Assembly: GCA_910577255.1 (NCBI GenBank)
Contig: CAJTMH010000006.1
Coordinates: 52,082-116,081 of the forward strand
Direction: 5' to 3'
From: an uncultured Duncaniella sp.
GTDB taxonomy: Bacteria > Bacteroidota > Bacteroidia > Bacteroidales > Muribaculaceae
DNA: 64,000 bases
Part shown: positions 35,585 to 43,716 of the stretch, in pieces
Layout of the letters: every line of letters starts with the position of its first letter
How positions within the stretch are numbered: the first letter of the stretch is position 1
Program-made: the position numbers and the translations under genes
The notes under the pieces: model-generated
Told to the model about the DNA's origin: nothing
What the model saw: only the letters and a program-made list of their open reading frames with translations
The model's database searches: none

Positions 35585-36918
35585 GTGAATACATAGAAAT
35601 AGTCAATAATATTTTGTGTGAACCGTTAGCGGCTTACAGTTCCTCGTGTCATCAGCAGTCTTTATTTCCCGAAGAAAAAGTAGAGACTGCAGTCGATGAT
35701 ATAAGAGTGATTGAGTTATTTGCTGGAGTAGGAGGGTTCAGAATTGGGCTTGAACGAGCATCAGCCAAGTTTAAGACAGTGTGGAATAATCAATGGGAAC
35801 CTTCTACCAAACGTCAAGATGCCTCTCAAATATACTGTAGGAACTTTGGCGATGCAGGGCATAGAAATATAGATATTGCAATGGTTGATGTCAATGATAT
35901 CCCTGATGCGGATATTTTGGTTGGTGGTTTCCCATGTCAGGACTATTCGGTCGCTACTACACTGAAACGTTCAGGTGGTATCGAGGGGAAAAAAGGTGTC
36001 CTTTGGTGGCAGATCCACCGAGTATTGAAGGAGCATCCGAATCCTCCTAAGTACTTGATTCTTGAGAATGTCGACCGCTTGTTAGGGTCTCCAGCGTCGC
36101 AACGAGGACGAGATTTTGCTATTATTCTTGCCTCTCTTTCTGATTTGGGCTATTGCGTTGAATGGAGAATTATTAATGCTGCCGAATATGGTATGCCACA
36201 ACGTCGTCGTCGCACATACATGTTTGCCTTTAGGCAGGATACTTCTTTCACAGCTACAATAAAAGATACAAGTGATTGGCTATATAGAGATGGCATAATG
36301 GCAAAAGCTTTTCCAGTGGAGCAGACTGATGATAAACCAATGGCTTTTGTAATTAAGGGCGATTTATCATTTGTGTCTGATTATTTTAATAAGGGGAAGA
36401 GTATCTCACCATTTAAGAATGCTGGATTAATGATTAATCGAGCCGTCTTTACGACTAAGGTGATTCCGAATTATAATGGCCCATTTGTCACTCTTGGCGA
36501 CATTCTCGTCCCGGAATCAGATGTTCCTGAGGAATTCTTTATTAGCAATGCCGATTTGTCAAAATGGCAATATTCTAAGGGTGGGAAAACCGAAAAACGG
36601 ATTAATAAAACCACAGGGTTTGAATATAATTATTCTGAAGGGTCTATGGCTTTTCCGGATAGTGATGATAAACCCTCGCGAACTATAATAACAGGAGAAG
36701 GTGGGGCTGCTCCATCTAGGTTTAAACATGTAGTCTTGACCGCAAGCGGAAGATATCGCCGTCTGATTCCAATTGAATTAGAACGATTAAATATGTTCCC
36801 TGACAATCATACTGAAGGTGCATCCGATATGCGCAGAGCATTTCTTATGGGTAATGCTCTTGTTACTGGAATAGTGGAGCGAATAGGATTGCAATTTATA
36901 CAGCGCATCAAGGGTTAG
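35581..36918 (+). CDS. DNA (cytosine-5) methyltransferase of the Sau3AI-type system
   Basis: 445 residues. Motif I VIELFAGVGGFRIGLERA near residue 43, motif IV with the catalytic Cys in GGFPCQDYSVA, motif VI LILENVDRL, motif VIII QRRRRTYMFAF and motif X at the end (FLMGNALVTGIVERIG) are all intact. The target-recognition region lies between about residues 240 and 390. It should protect the host at the same site as the partner nuclease, by 5-methylcytosine at GATC if the family rule holds. The two genes overlap by four bases. AT-rich codon use matches the partner. Confidence 0.93.
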   Translation: MSEYIEIVNNILCEPLAAYSSSCHQQSLFPEEKVETAVDDIRVIELFAGVGGFRIGLERASAKFKTVWNNQWEPSTKRQDASQIYCRNFGDAGHRNIDIAMVDVNDIPDADILVGGFPCQDYSVATTLKRSGGIEGKKGVLWWQIHRVLKEHPNPPKYLILENVDRLLGSPASQRGRDFAIILASLSDLGYCVEWRIINAAEYGMPQRRRRTYMFAFRQDTSFTATIKDTSDWLYRDGIMAKAFPVEQTDDKPMAFVIKGDLSFVSDYFNKGKSISPFKNAGLMINRAVFTTKVIPNYNGPFVTLGDILVPESDVPEEFFISNADLSKWQYSKGGKTEKRINKTTGFEYNYSEGSMAFPDSDDKPSRTIITGEGGAAPSRFKHVVLTASGRYRRLIPIELERLNMFPDNHTEGASDMRRAFLMGNALVTGIVERIGLQFIQRIKG

Positions 36919-36922
36919 ACAT

Positions 36923-36958
36923 ATTTTACCGTAACTTTGGTTACTCTTTCGGTAAAAT
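36923..36958 (+). terminator. Nested inverted repeat after the methyltransferase
   Basis: The outer arms ATTTTACCG (36923-36931) and CGGTAAAAT (36950-36958) pair perfectly; inside, GTAAC and GTTAC can form a competing small hairpin. It begins 5 bases past the stop. A promoter-like TAACTTTG lies within the structure. Confidence 0.55.
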
Positions 36959-36986
36959 GTATAATACTGCTGACGAAGATTATATG

Positions 36987-36994
36987 TACTTTTG
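36987..36994 (+). promoter_or_regulatory. Promoter -7 box of the iron-sulfur/AKR operon
   Basis: TACTTTTG matches TAnnTTTG and lies 45 bases before the ATG at 37039. The -33 match is weak. Confidence 0.55.
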
Positions 36995-37038
36995 CTGAAT
37001 CGAAGTAAAATCCTCCATAACGATTATAAACCAGTCAC

Positions 37039-38535
37039 ATGTTAAGAAAAATAAGAATCACACTTGCTGTAATCTTTTGGGGCCTTATCACATTGTTGTT
37101 TCTTGATTTCACCGGGACGGTTCATCAATGGTTTGGGTGGATGGCGAAAATCCAGTTTTTGCCTGCTGTCCTTGCCCTGAACTTTGTGGTGGTGATAGGC
37201 TTGGTGTTATTGACCCTTCTGTTAGGCCGCGTTTATTGTTCTGTCATTTGTCCTCTCGGAGTAATGCAGGACGGCATAGCATGGTTGGGGCGCCGAGGTA
37301 AAAAGCATCGTAACCGATACTCTTATTCACCGGCTGTTAGTTGGCTTCGCTATGCAGTGCTCGTGCTTTTTGTTGTGGCGTTGATTGCCGGGATTAATTC
37401 GTTTGTGGCACTTTTAGCTCCATACAGTGCCTATGGCCGCATAGTGTCAAGCTTGCTCGCGCCGATTTATGCCTGGAGTAACAACATCCTTGCCGATTAT
37501 GCCGAGCGCGCCGATAGCTATGCGTTTTATCAGACTGATGTTTGGCTTAAGAGCCTCCCTGTGTTAGTCATAGCTTCTGTTTCCTTCATTGTGCTTGCCA
37601 TTCTGTCATGGCGCAACGGCAGGACATATTGCAATACCGTCTGTCCGGTCGGCACTGTGCTTGGGTTCCTTTCCAGGTATTCATGGTTGAAGCCTGTTAT
37701 CGACACTTCGCGTTGCAATGGGTGTGGGCTGTGTGCCAGGCGATGTAAGGCTGCTTGTATAGATAGCAAGAATCACGCTATTGACTATTCAAGATGTGTG
37801 ACTTGTATGGACTGCATTGATAATTGTCATCAGTCGGCCATTCGTTATGTGCACCGTTCCGGGGCTGTTAAGGCCGCTGTTGATGATCACGTGGCGCAGA
37901 CCGGTGATTCAGGGCGTCGCAACTTCATGGCCGGAGTAGGGGTTTTGGCTGTGACCGCAGTGGCTAAGGCCGAGGAAAAGACTGTCGATGGCGGTCTTGC
38001 GGCCATCGCTGACAAGAAAGTTCCCTCGCGTAGGACCACAATAGTCCCCCCGGGAGCACAGGGATTGAGACATTTCGCTCAACATTGCACCGGTTGCCAG
38101 CTTTGTGTGCAGGCGTGTCCTAACGGGGTGTTGCGCCCCTCATCGGGTCTTGTCACCCTTATGCAGCCAGAGTCATCCTATGAACGTGGATACTGTCGCC
38201 CTGAATGCACCAGGTGTTCTGAGGTATGTCCGGCCGGAGCTATCCTGAAGATTAACCGGGCAGATAAATCCTCTATTCAGATTGGCCATGCCGTATGGGT
38301 CAAAGATAATTGTATCCCGGTGGTGGATGGCGTGGAGTGTGGTAATTGCGCCCGCCGTTGTCCTGTGGGAGCCATAACAATGGTGCCGTCTGACCCGGCT
38401 AATCCTGAGTCCGTCAAAATTCCTGTGGTGAATGACGAACGCTGCATTGGATGTGGCGCATGTGAAAACCTGTGTCCCTCGCGCCCATTCAGCGCCATAT
38501 ATGTGGAGGGGCATGAAAACCATCGTGTAATCTGA
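37039..38535 (+). CDS. Polyferredoxin membrane protein (NapH/NosR-like)
   Basis: 498 residues. Four to five N-terminal membrane helices carry two CxxxCP motifs (VYCSVICPLG and TYCNTVCPVG) as in NapH/CcoG/RnfB-linked proteins. Two 4Fe-4S sites follow (CNGCGLCARRC, CVTCMDCIDNC). A Tat-like linker (SGRRNFMAGVG) lies at about residue 290. Four more Cys clusters follow: CTGCQLCVQACP, CRPECTRCSEVCP, CGNCARRCP and CIGCGACENLCP. The protein should pass electrons from the membrane or quinone pool to a partner on the far side. The next gene, a Tat-exported aldo/keto reductase with its own ferredoxin domain, starts 13 bases later and is the likely partner. Confidence 0.88.
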   Translation: MLRKIRITLAVIFWGLITLLFLDFTGTVHQWFGWMAKIQFLPAVLALNFVVVIGLVLLTLLLGRVYCSVICPLGVMQDGIAWLGRRGKKHRNRYSYSPAVSWLRYAVLVLFVVALIAGINSFVALLAPYSAYGRIVSSLLAPIYAWSNNILADYAERADSYAFYQTDVWLKSLPVLVIASVSFIVLAILSWRNGRTYCNTVCPVGTVLGFLSRYSWLKPVIDTSRCNGCGLCARRCKAACIDSKNHAIDYSRCVTCMDCIDNCHQSAIRYVHRSGAVKAAVDDHVAQTGDSGRRNFMAGVGVLAVTAVAKAEEKTVDGGLAAIADKKVPSRRTTIVPPGAQGLRHFAQHCTGCQLCVQACPNGVLRPSSGLVTLMQPESSYERGYCRPECTRCSEVCPAGAILKINRADKSSIQIGHAVWVKDNCIPVVDGVECGNCARRCPVGAITMVPSDPANPESVKIPVVNDERCIGCGACENLCPSRPFSAIYVEGHENHRVI

Positions 38536-38548
38536 TCAATTGGTAAGT

Positions 38549-39958
38549 ATGGACCAAAAATCAAAAAAACATACGGATATTACTCGCCGAAGCTTTCTGA
38601 AGCGTGTTGGTGCCGGCTCCGTGGTGTCGGCGACATTGTTGGCCGGATGCGAGCCGAAGAAAAATCCCGCCACTGGTGACAGTCTTGTGGCTATGCCCGA
38701 CATAGAGAAAGGCAAGATGACCTATCGCACAAATCCAACCACCGGCGATAAGGTCTCACTACTTGGATATGGTTGCATGCGTTGGCCCACTTTGCCAACC
38801 GAAGGGGAGCCATTGGATCAGGAGACCATCAATCGGCTCGTTGACCATGCTATTGAATATGGTGTCAATTATTTCGACACATCTCCTGCCTATTGCAAGG
38901 GGCGGTCGGAGGAGGCTACCGGAATTGCTTTGAAGCGCCATCCACGCGACAAATACTTTATTGCCACTAAGCTCTCCAACTTCTCTCCGTCCACATGGAG
39001 CCGCAAGGAATCTATGAAGATGTATCATGACTCGTTCAAAAATCTTCAAGTCGATTACATTGACTATATGCTCCTTCATGGTGTGGGTATGGGCGATGAT
39101 GGCATGGCGACTCTTAATGCACGCTATATAGATAATGGTATGCTTGATTTTCTTATGGAAGAGCGTGAGGCCGGACGTATCCGTAACCTCGGTTTTTCTT
39201 ACCATGGCGATATTAAGGTGTTCGACTATCTGTTGTCTCAGCACGATAAGTACAAATGGGACTTTGTGCAGATCCAGATGAATTATCTTGACTGGCACCA
39301 TGCACGTGAGGTCAATCCACGTAACACTGATGCCGAATATCTATACGGTGAGCTTGCAAAACGTGGCATTCCGGCCATAATAATGGAGCCGCTCCTTGGT
39401 GGCCGGCTTTCAAAAGTGCATGACCATATTGTGGCCAGGCTCAAACAGAAAGAGCCGGAACGGAGTGTCGCGTCATGGGCGTTCCGCTATGCCGGAACCC
39501 CTGATGGGGTGCTTACAGTGTTGAGTGGCATGACCTACATGGAACATCTCGACGACAATCTGCGCTCGTTCTGTCCCTTAAAGCCTCTGACGGCAGAGGA
39601 GACTGAGTTCCTCTATGAGACGGCTGACTTGATGATGCATTTCCCCACCATCCCCTGTAATGACTGCAAATACTGCATGCCATGCCCGTATGGGCTGGAT
39701 ATACCGGGCATTTTGTTGCACTATAATAAATGTGTCAACGAAGGTAATGTGCCCGAAAACGAGCAGGCTGCCAATTATCGCGAGGCGCGCCGGGCGTTCC
39801 TTATCGGTTATGACCGTTCAGTCCCGAAATTGCGTCAGGCTGATCATTGTATCGGATGTAATCAATGCAAATCTCATTGTCCCCAGAACATTGACATCCC
39901 GGCTCAGCTCAATAGGATTAATGATTTTGTTGAGGAACTGAAACAAGGTCGGTTATGA
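38549..39958 (+). CDS. Tat-signal aldo/keto reductase with C-terminal 4Fe-4S domain
   Basis: 469 residues from ATG 38549; an ATG at 38540 adds three residues. The N-terminus has a twin-arginine motif (TRRSFLKRV) and a lipobox-like LLAGC, so it is probably exported folded and lipid-anchored. The aldo/keto reductase barrel has YGVNYFDTSPAYCKGRSEE (Asp and Tyr), FIATKLSN (Lys) and YMLLHGVG (His). The C-terminus has two ferredoxin-like Cys sets, CNDCKYCMPCPYG and CIGCNQCKSHCP. The substrate is unknown. Its stop overlaps the next gene by four bases. Confidence 0.88.
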   Translation: MDQKSKKHTDITRRSFLKRVGAGSVVSATLLAGCEPKKNPATGDSLVAMPDIEKGKMTYRTNPTTGDKVSLLGYGCMRWPTLPTEGEPLDQETINRLVDHAIEYGVNYFDTSPAYCKGRSEEATGIALKRHPRDKYFIATKLSNFSPSTWSRKESMKMYHDSFKNLQVDYIDYMLLHGVGMGDDGMATLNARYIDNGMLDFLMEEREAGRIRNLGFSYHGDIKVFDYLLSQHDKYKWDFVQIQMNYLDWHHAREVNPRNTDAEYLYGELAKRGIPAIIMEPLLGGRLSKVHDHIVARLKQKEPERSVASWAFRYAGTPDGVLTVLSGMTYMEHLDDNLRSFCPLKPLTAEETEFLYETADLMMHFPTIPCNDCKYCMPCPYGLDIPGILLHYNKCVNEGNVPENEQAANYREARRAFLIGYDRSVPKLRQADHCIGCNQCKSHCPQNIDIPAQLNRINDFVEELKQGRL

Positions 39959-40416
39959 TTATGGTAGATATGGCTGGCTGTGGTGCGACTGATTACATGC
40001 AGACTCTCGTTGACCGGTTGCATGATGGTGGCTTCACTTTGGTAGTTGCCAATGGTGATGACATCTATGGGTTTACCCGGCGTGGGGTTGCTGACCTTCA
40101 TGAGTTGCTTACATCTCGTCCACACCTGTTGCGTGGTGCATGGATTGCTGACAAAGTAGTGGGTAAGGCAGCGGCAGCCTTGATGATATTAGGTGGCGTT
40201 AAGCGTGTACATACTGATGTGATTAGTTCGCTCGCCTTATCACTGTTCGCCGCCTATGATATAGATGTTACTTATACTCGCGAGGTGCCACATGTGATAA
40301 ACCGAGCCGGCGATGGATGGTGCCCCATGGAGATTCGATGTCGTGATAAGTCTACCCCCGAAGAGTGCTTTGCGGCCGTTACGGACTTTTTGAATAGGAT
40401 TAAGTCCGGCAAATGA
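39955..40416 (+). CDS. DUF1893 (TM1506-like) protein
   Basis: 153 residues, start overlapping the AKR stop (ATGA). The conserved DUF1893 text IADKVVGKAAAALMILGGVK lies near residue 63. Further along are VISSLALSLF, the segment VPHVINRAG, and CPMEIRC. The family has a cytidine-deaminase-like fold in the solved TM1506 structure (from memory), but no zinc-binding HAE/PCxxC pair is visible here, so deaminase activity is doubtful. It has no signal peptide and should be cytoplasmic. Tight coupling to the reductase suggests a shared pathway. Confidence 0.8.
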   Translation: MIMVDMAGCGATDYMQTLVDRLHDGGFTLVVANGDDIYGFTRRGVADLHELLTSRPHLLRGAWIADKVVGKAAAALMILGGVKRVHTDVISSLALSLFAAYDIDVTYTREVPHVINRAGDGWCPMEIRCRDKSTPEECFAAVTDFLNRIKSGK

Positions 40417-40468
40417 TTATTGTGACCCCGGTCTATTATATTTTACCCTTTGAACATTAATTTTGATT

Positions 40469-41011
40469 ATGAATAATATCTCAGCTTCTGTAAAATTCTA
40501 TACTCTTGATTACAAAGATTCACGAGCTTATTTGTTTGCCGCTCTTTTTGTCATCGGCAACATATTGCTGCCACAACTGTGCCATTTGGTTCCGCAGGGT
40601 GGTTTGCGTTGGCTCCCTATCTACTTTTTTACGTTGGTCGGAGCCTACAAGTATGGTTGGCGTGTCGGTTTGTTGACGGCCGTGGCCTCACCGTTGGTCA
40701 ATTCGTGGTTATTCGGGATGCCTGCTTTCCATTCATTACCGGCCATCCTTCTGAAATCGGTTTTACTTGCCGGGGTGGCAGGTTACACCGCCTCACGTTT
40801 CCGCAAAGCCTCATTGCTGACTCTCGCGTTGGTTGTATTTACTTACCAGGCATTGGGGACATTGGGCGAATTCTTCATGGTGCTTCCATCACATACCGGT
40901 CTGTATGCCGCTTTCATGGATGCGGTGCAGGATTTCCGTATAGGTATTCCCGGTTTGGTTATGCAAGTGATCGCTGGCTATATCCTGATAAATAAATTCA
41001 TGAGGTCCTGA
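40469..41011 (+). CDS. ECF transporter S-component-like membrane protein
   Basis: 180 residues from ATG 40469; a TTG at 40463 also opens the frame. Six hydrophobic segments in the size range of ECF substrate-binding S components: LFAALFVIGNILLPQL, PIYFFTLVGAYKYGWRVGL with the short conserved helix-break, PAILLKSVLLAGVAGYTA and LVMQVIAGYILINKF. No ECF A or T genes are in the window. Its place at the end of the iron-sulfur/AKR/DUF1893 group suggests it takes up the vitamin-like substrate or precursor used there, which is inference. Confidence 0.65.
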   Translation: MNNISASVKFYTLDYKDSRAYLFAALFVIGNILLPQLCHLVPQGGLRWLPIYFFTLVGAYKYGWRVGLLTAVASPLVNSWLFGMPAFHSLPAILLKSVLLAGVAGYTASRFRKASLLTLALVVFTYQALGTLGEFFMVLPSHTGLYAAFMDAVQDFRIGIPGLVMQVIAGYILINKFMRS

Positions 41012-41013
41012 CC

Positions 41014-41559
41014 TTAATTTTTGATAATATCCATGCCAAGAAGACCACGCTCAACGGTGATTGAGCGTGTGCTGTTGGTGCGTGTTTTTTTATAAGTGCT
41101 GAAAGGGACTTCCACGGCCTTGTGTCGGCCGTCAGGGAGTTCGAGTTCCAGATGATAGGAATACCAATGGCCGTCAGCCACTCTGGTGCGACGGCTCACA
41201 CGGCGGTATTTTGTGTGGGCTCTTTTAAACTTCTTCACCACTGTGGTTTCCACCTGGGTGGCCGATGTGTCGTTGGCCCACCAGTAATTGACACCGAGAA
41301 AGAGTGTATAAGAGAAACTTCCTGCCACAAACAGGTTGCACAGGATATTGATGATGGCATATCGCATGTTTGTCAGTGTGGCCCATTTGCGGAAGAGCAT
41401 AGGCGTGGTCCCGATGGCTATTATTGCTGCGGCAGTAACCGGAATCCACCATTCCACAATTGTATGCTCGTAGATTACCATTCCAAGGGGGAGCATTATG
41501 AATGCTGCGAAGAGAAGTACGAAAAGAATTACGTAGGAAATTTTTGAACCGGCTTTCAT
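41014..41559 (-). CDS. Hypothetical four-helix membrane protein
   Basis: 181 residues. Two pairs of membrane helices: ISYVILFVLLFAAFIMLPLG and IPVTAAAIIAIGTTPML near the N-terminus, then IINILCNLFVAGSFSYTLFL near residue 90. A soluble C-terminal part (SRRTRVADGHWYSYHLELEL to the end) has beta-strand character. I do not recognise the family. It is convergent with the ECF-S gene (2-base gap) and divergent from the M48 peptidase. Confidence 0.6.
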   Translation of the reverse strand: MKAGSKISYVILFVLLFAAFIMLPLGMVIYEHTIVEWWIPVTAAAIIAIGTTPMLFRKWATLTNMRYAIINILCNLFVAGSFSYTLFLGVNYWWANDTSATQVETTVVKKFKRAHTKYRRVSRRTRVADGHWYSYHLELELPDGRHKAVEVPFSTYKKTRTNSTRSITVERGLLGMDIIKN

Positions 41560-41581
41560 GATTAATTTTGATTTTGGACTG

Positions 41582-41589
41582 CAAAATTA
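41582..41589 (-). promoter_or_regulatory. Promoter -7 box of the hypothetical membrane gene
   Basis: The minus strand reads TAATTTTG, about 22 bases upstream of ATG 41559. It is paired with an oppositely oriented box at 41612, giving a compact divergent promoter region. Confidence 0.6.
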
Positions 41590-41611
41590 GGAAAATTTAG
41601 AGAAATATCTG

Positions 41612-41619
41612 TAATTTTG
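41612..41619 (+). promoter_or_regulatory. Promoter -7 box of the M48 peptidase gene
   Basis: TAATTTTG on the plus strand, about 93 bases before ATG 41712. Confidence 0.6.
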
Positions 41620-41711
41620 CATCCGCTTTTAAATCTCTACGTACCGCACTCTTTTTGAGTTCAGCCCAGAAAAAACGTATCATTATCATAACAACATCTA
41701 CAAAAACACAA

Positions 41712-42515
41712 ATGAAAAAGAACATTCTCAAAATGTTGGTTATGGCTGTATGCATGATGGTTACTATGCCGGCCATGGCTCAGTTCAACCTTAAGAAAGC
41801 CGCCAACGCAGTGTCAAAGACCGCTCAGGCTGTCACTCTTAGCGATGAGGATATGGCAGCTTATGTTAAGGAGTACATCGACTGGATGGATAAACATAAT
41901 CCTGTCACCGGTCCTGACAATAAGTATACACAGCGTCTCGACTCACTTACCCAGGGTCTCACCAGCGTTGAAGGTATACCTTTGAATTTTAAGGTCTACG
42001 ACGTGATTGACGTGAACGCTTTTGCTTGCGCCGACGGCAGTGTCCGTGTGTTTTCTTCGCTTATGGATATTATGTCTGACGAGGAGCTTCTTGGTGTGAT
42101 TGGTCATGAGATCGGTCATGTGGCTCATAAGGATTCAAAGAAGGCATTCAAGCAGGCTCTCCTTACCTCTGCCCTTAAGGATGGAATCTCATCGAAAGGT
42201 GGCGTCGCTGCTGCTCTTACCGACTCTCAGCTTGGTAGCCTTGGTGAAGCACTCGTGAGCGCAAACTATTCACAGAAGCAGGAGCGTGCAGCTGACGATT
42301 ATGGCTACGAATTCCTTAAGAAGGCAGGCAAGAACCCCTGGTCGATGGCCATGTCGTTCAAGCGTCTCAAAGCCCTTCAGGAAGAAGCCGGCGCTCAGAA
42401 AACCAGCAAACTCAACCAGCTTTTCTCGACCCACCCTGATCTCGACGCTCGTATCAAGCGCATGGAGAAACGTGCTCAGGATGAAGGTATCGAGCCCCCG
42501 GCAAGCATGAAATAA
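41712..42515 (+). CDS. M48 family metallopeptidase, exported
   Basis: 267 residues from ATG 41712 (MKKNILKMLVMAVCM), which gives a signal peptide cleaved near AMA-Q; the frame is open 57 bases further upstream. The zinc site HEIGHVAHKD (HExxH) lies near residue 135 and the third ligand is the Glu of ERAADDYGYEFL near residue 195. The C-terminus FSTHPDLDARIKRMEK is the usual M48 ending. It resembles BepA/LoiP-type periplasmic proteases that act on outer-membrane protein quality. There is no TPR part. It ends in a clear terminator. Confidence 0.92.
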   Translation: MKKNILKMLVMAVCMMVTMPAMAQFNLKKAANAVSKTAQAVTLSDEDMAAYVKEYIDWMDKHNPVTGPDNKYTQRLDSLTQGLTSVEGIPLNFKVYDVIDVNAFACADGSVRVFSSLMDIMSDEELLGVIGHEIGHVAHKDSKKAFKQALLTSALKDGISSKGGVAAALTDSQLGSLGEALVSANYSQKQERAADDYGYEFLKKAGKNPWSMAMSFKRLKALQEEAGAQKTSKLNQLFSTHPDLDARIKRMEKRAQDEGIEPPASMK

Positions 42516-42564
42516 ACTTTCCATGCGAAAATAAATGCCTCCTACAAATGAGGCTGATAAACAG

Positions 42565-42612
42565 AAGAAGCTGTCCAACTTTTTTGTGAGACAGCTTCTT
42601 TCTTTTTGCCCA
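42565..42612 (+). terminator. Rho-independent terminator of the M48 peptidase gene
   Basis: AAGAAGCTGTC (42565-42575) pairs with GACAGCTTCTT (42590-42600), and TCTTTTTG follows. Confidence 0.8.
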
Positions 42613-42639
42613 ATCTCGGACTGAAGGGTTCGATGGATA

Positions 42640-42671
42640 TTTGCATAGATAAAGAAAAATTTTTAACTTTG
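42640..42671 (+). promoter_or_regulatory. Promoter of the cobalamin riboswitch transcript
   Basis: TTTG at 42640-42643 and TAACTTTG at 42664-42671, spaced by 20 bases, match the Bacteroidetes -33/-7 consensus exactly. The riboswitch begins within a few bases of the expected transcription start. Confidence 0.8.
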
Positions 42672-42674
42672 CAT

Positions 42675-42835
42675 CACGTTTTGGTTCGCTTAATCGCGAT
42701 TAATAGGGAATCCGGTGTGAATCCGGGACAGACCCGCTACTGTAATTCCTCCGAAATCATCGGCTTATAGCCACTGTCAATATTTTTGATGGGAAGGCGT
42801 CGACGAGATGGGATAAGTCAGGAGACCTGCCAGAC
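42675..42835 (+). promoter_or_regulatory. Cobalamin (B12) riboswitch
   Basis: Contains the conserved elements in order: GGGAATCCGGTGTGAATCCG at 42706-42725, GGACAGACCCGCTACTGT just after it, GGGAAGGCG (42791-42799) and the B12 box AGTCAGGAGACCTGCC (42816-42831). The aptamer binds adenosyl- or methylcobalamin and normally lowers expression of downstream uptake or B12-independent genes. Downstream here are a truncated SLC13 transporter and a MetE-family gene. A MetE-type target fits the usual logic. Confidence 0.93.
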
Positions 42836-43272
42836 GCATCTGTTTCAATAATCTCGTGGATTAGATTTTGAAGTGAGGAGAAATCCATTGACAGAGGTCC
42901 TTTTTACGTCAGGATATACACAGTGCTATTCCGGAATACCTGACTGCAGCTACGGCAATTTGCCGCAGCCGTTTCGTCGTGTTTTTATTTTTTGTGTTTC
43001 TGTCGCTCCAGTCTTTAATCTTTTCCACCTTAAAACTTCATTGTCACTCTATGAAATGTGCAAGGTGCGAAAAGGAATTCTTATTTGAGTTCCTATGTGT
43101 TCAACAATGGCTGCAACAGTCTACGCTCGACAACCAGCAGTTCTCGTTCTTACTCTACAATTACGGTGGTTCGCTCTCTCCCGAATGTGAGGGATATCTG
43201 CAAAGGAGCTGCTATCCTTCAATGACAAATCCTTATTGGAGAAATTCCAAACACACAAAATAAGGAGCTGCA
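42836..43272. other. Riboswitch expression platform and non-coding or decayed leader
   Basis: About 430 bases with no convincing gene. GTCAGG...CCTGAC around a palindromic ATTCCGGAAT (about 42909-42945) and GCTACGGCA...TGCCGCAGC (about 42950-42970) followed by a T-rich stretch can form stacked hairpins, the second terminator-like. A 94-codon frame (42979-43263) has no family resemblance. An AAGGAG-like ribosome site (43262-43267) stands 5 bases before the ATG at 43273. The region may be the remains of genes once placed under the riboswitch. Confidence 0.5.
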
Positions 43273-43701
43273 ATGTTTACAATGTTTCATGGGTTCCATC
43301 TGGTAGAGGAATATCACCAGTGGAAAAAAGAACACCGTTTTGGCTCTTGGTCTCCTCTCGTGGTCATTATCGGTTCCGGACTGCTTTGCTACCTGATGGC
43401 TAACTTCATAAGCCACACAGCTACAGCCGCACTATTTATCCCTATACTTGCCATCGCGGGCAGCTCGATGACTGCCCAGCTCGCTCCTTTTGGAGGAGTC
43501 TCGACCTTGCTTATCGGTGTTGCAATCTGTTCATCTGTTGCTATGGTGCTGCCTATCTCCACTCCTCCCAACGCTTTGGCCGATGCAACGGGATTTATTC
43601 AACAAAAATATATGGTAAAGACTGGTCTTATCATGGGGATGGTTGGTTTACTTATCGGTTATATAGTGCTGATTTTCTGTGGCGTCAACGGAATATTCTA
43701 A
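43273..43701 (+). pseudogene. C-terminal fragment of an SLC13/DASS family anion-sodium symporter
   Basis: 142 codons, against about 450-500 for the full family. It has the last helices only: LMANFISHTATAALFIPIL matches the second SNT-type sodium-site motif region, and LPISTPPNALADATGFIQQKYMVKTGLIMGM matches the C-terminal signature. The N-terminal half with the first SNT motif is missing. It is preceded by a good ribosome-binding site (AAGGAG), so it may still be translated, but a transporter is not expected. It lies between the B12 riboswitch and the MetE-family gene and is 15 bases from the latter. Confidence 0.75.
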
Positions 43702-43716
43702 AAATCCTTAATTATT

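Noticed and set aside
42979..43263. 94-codon open frame between the riboswitch and the SLC13 fragment
   Set aside because: It overlaps the likely expression platform, has no recognisable motif, and its N-terminus falls in a T-rich terminator-like stretch.
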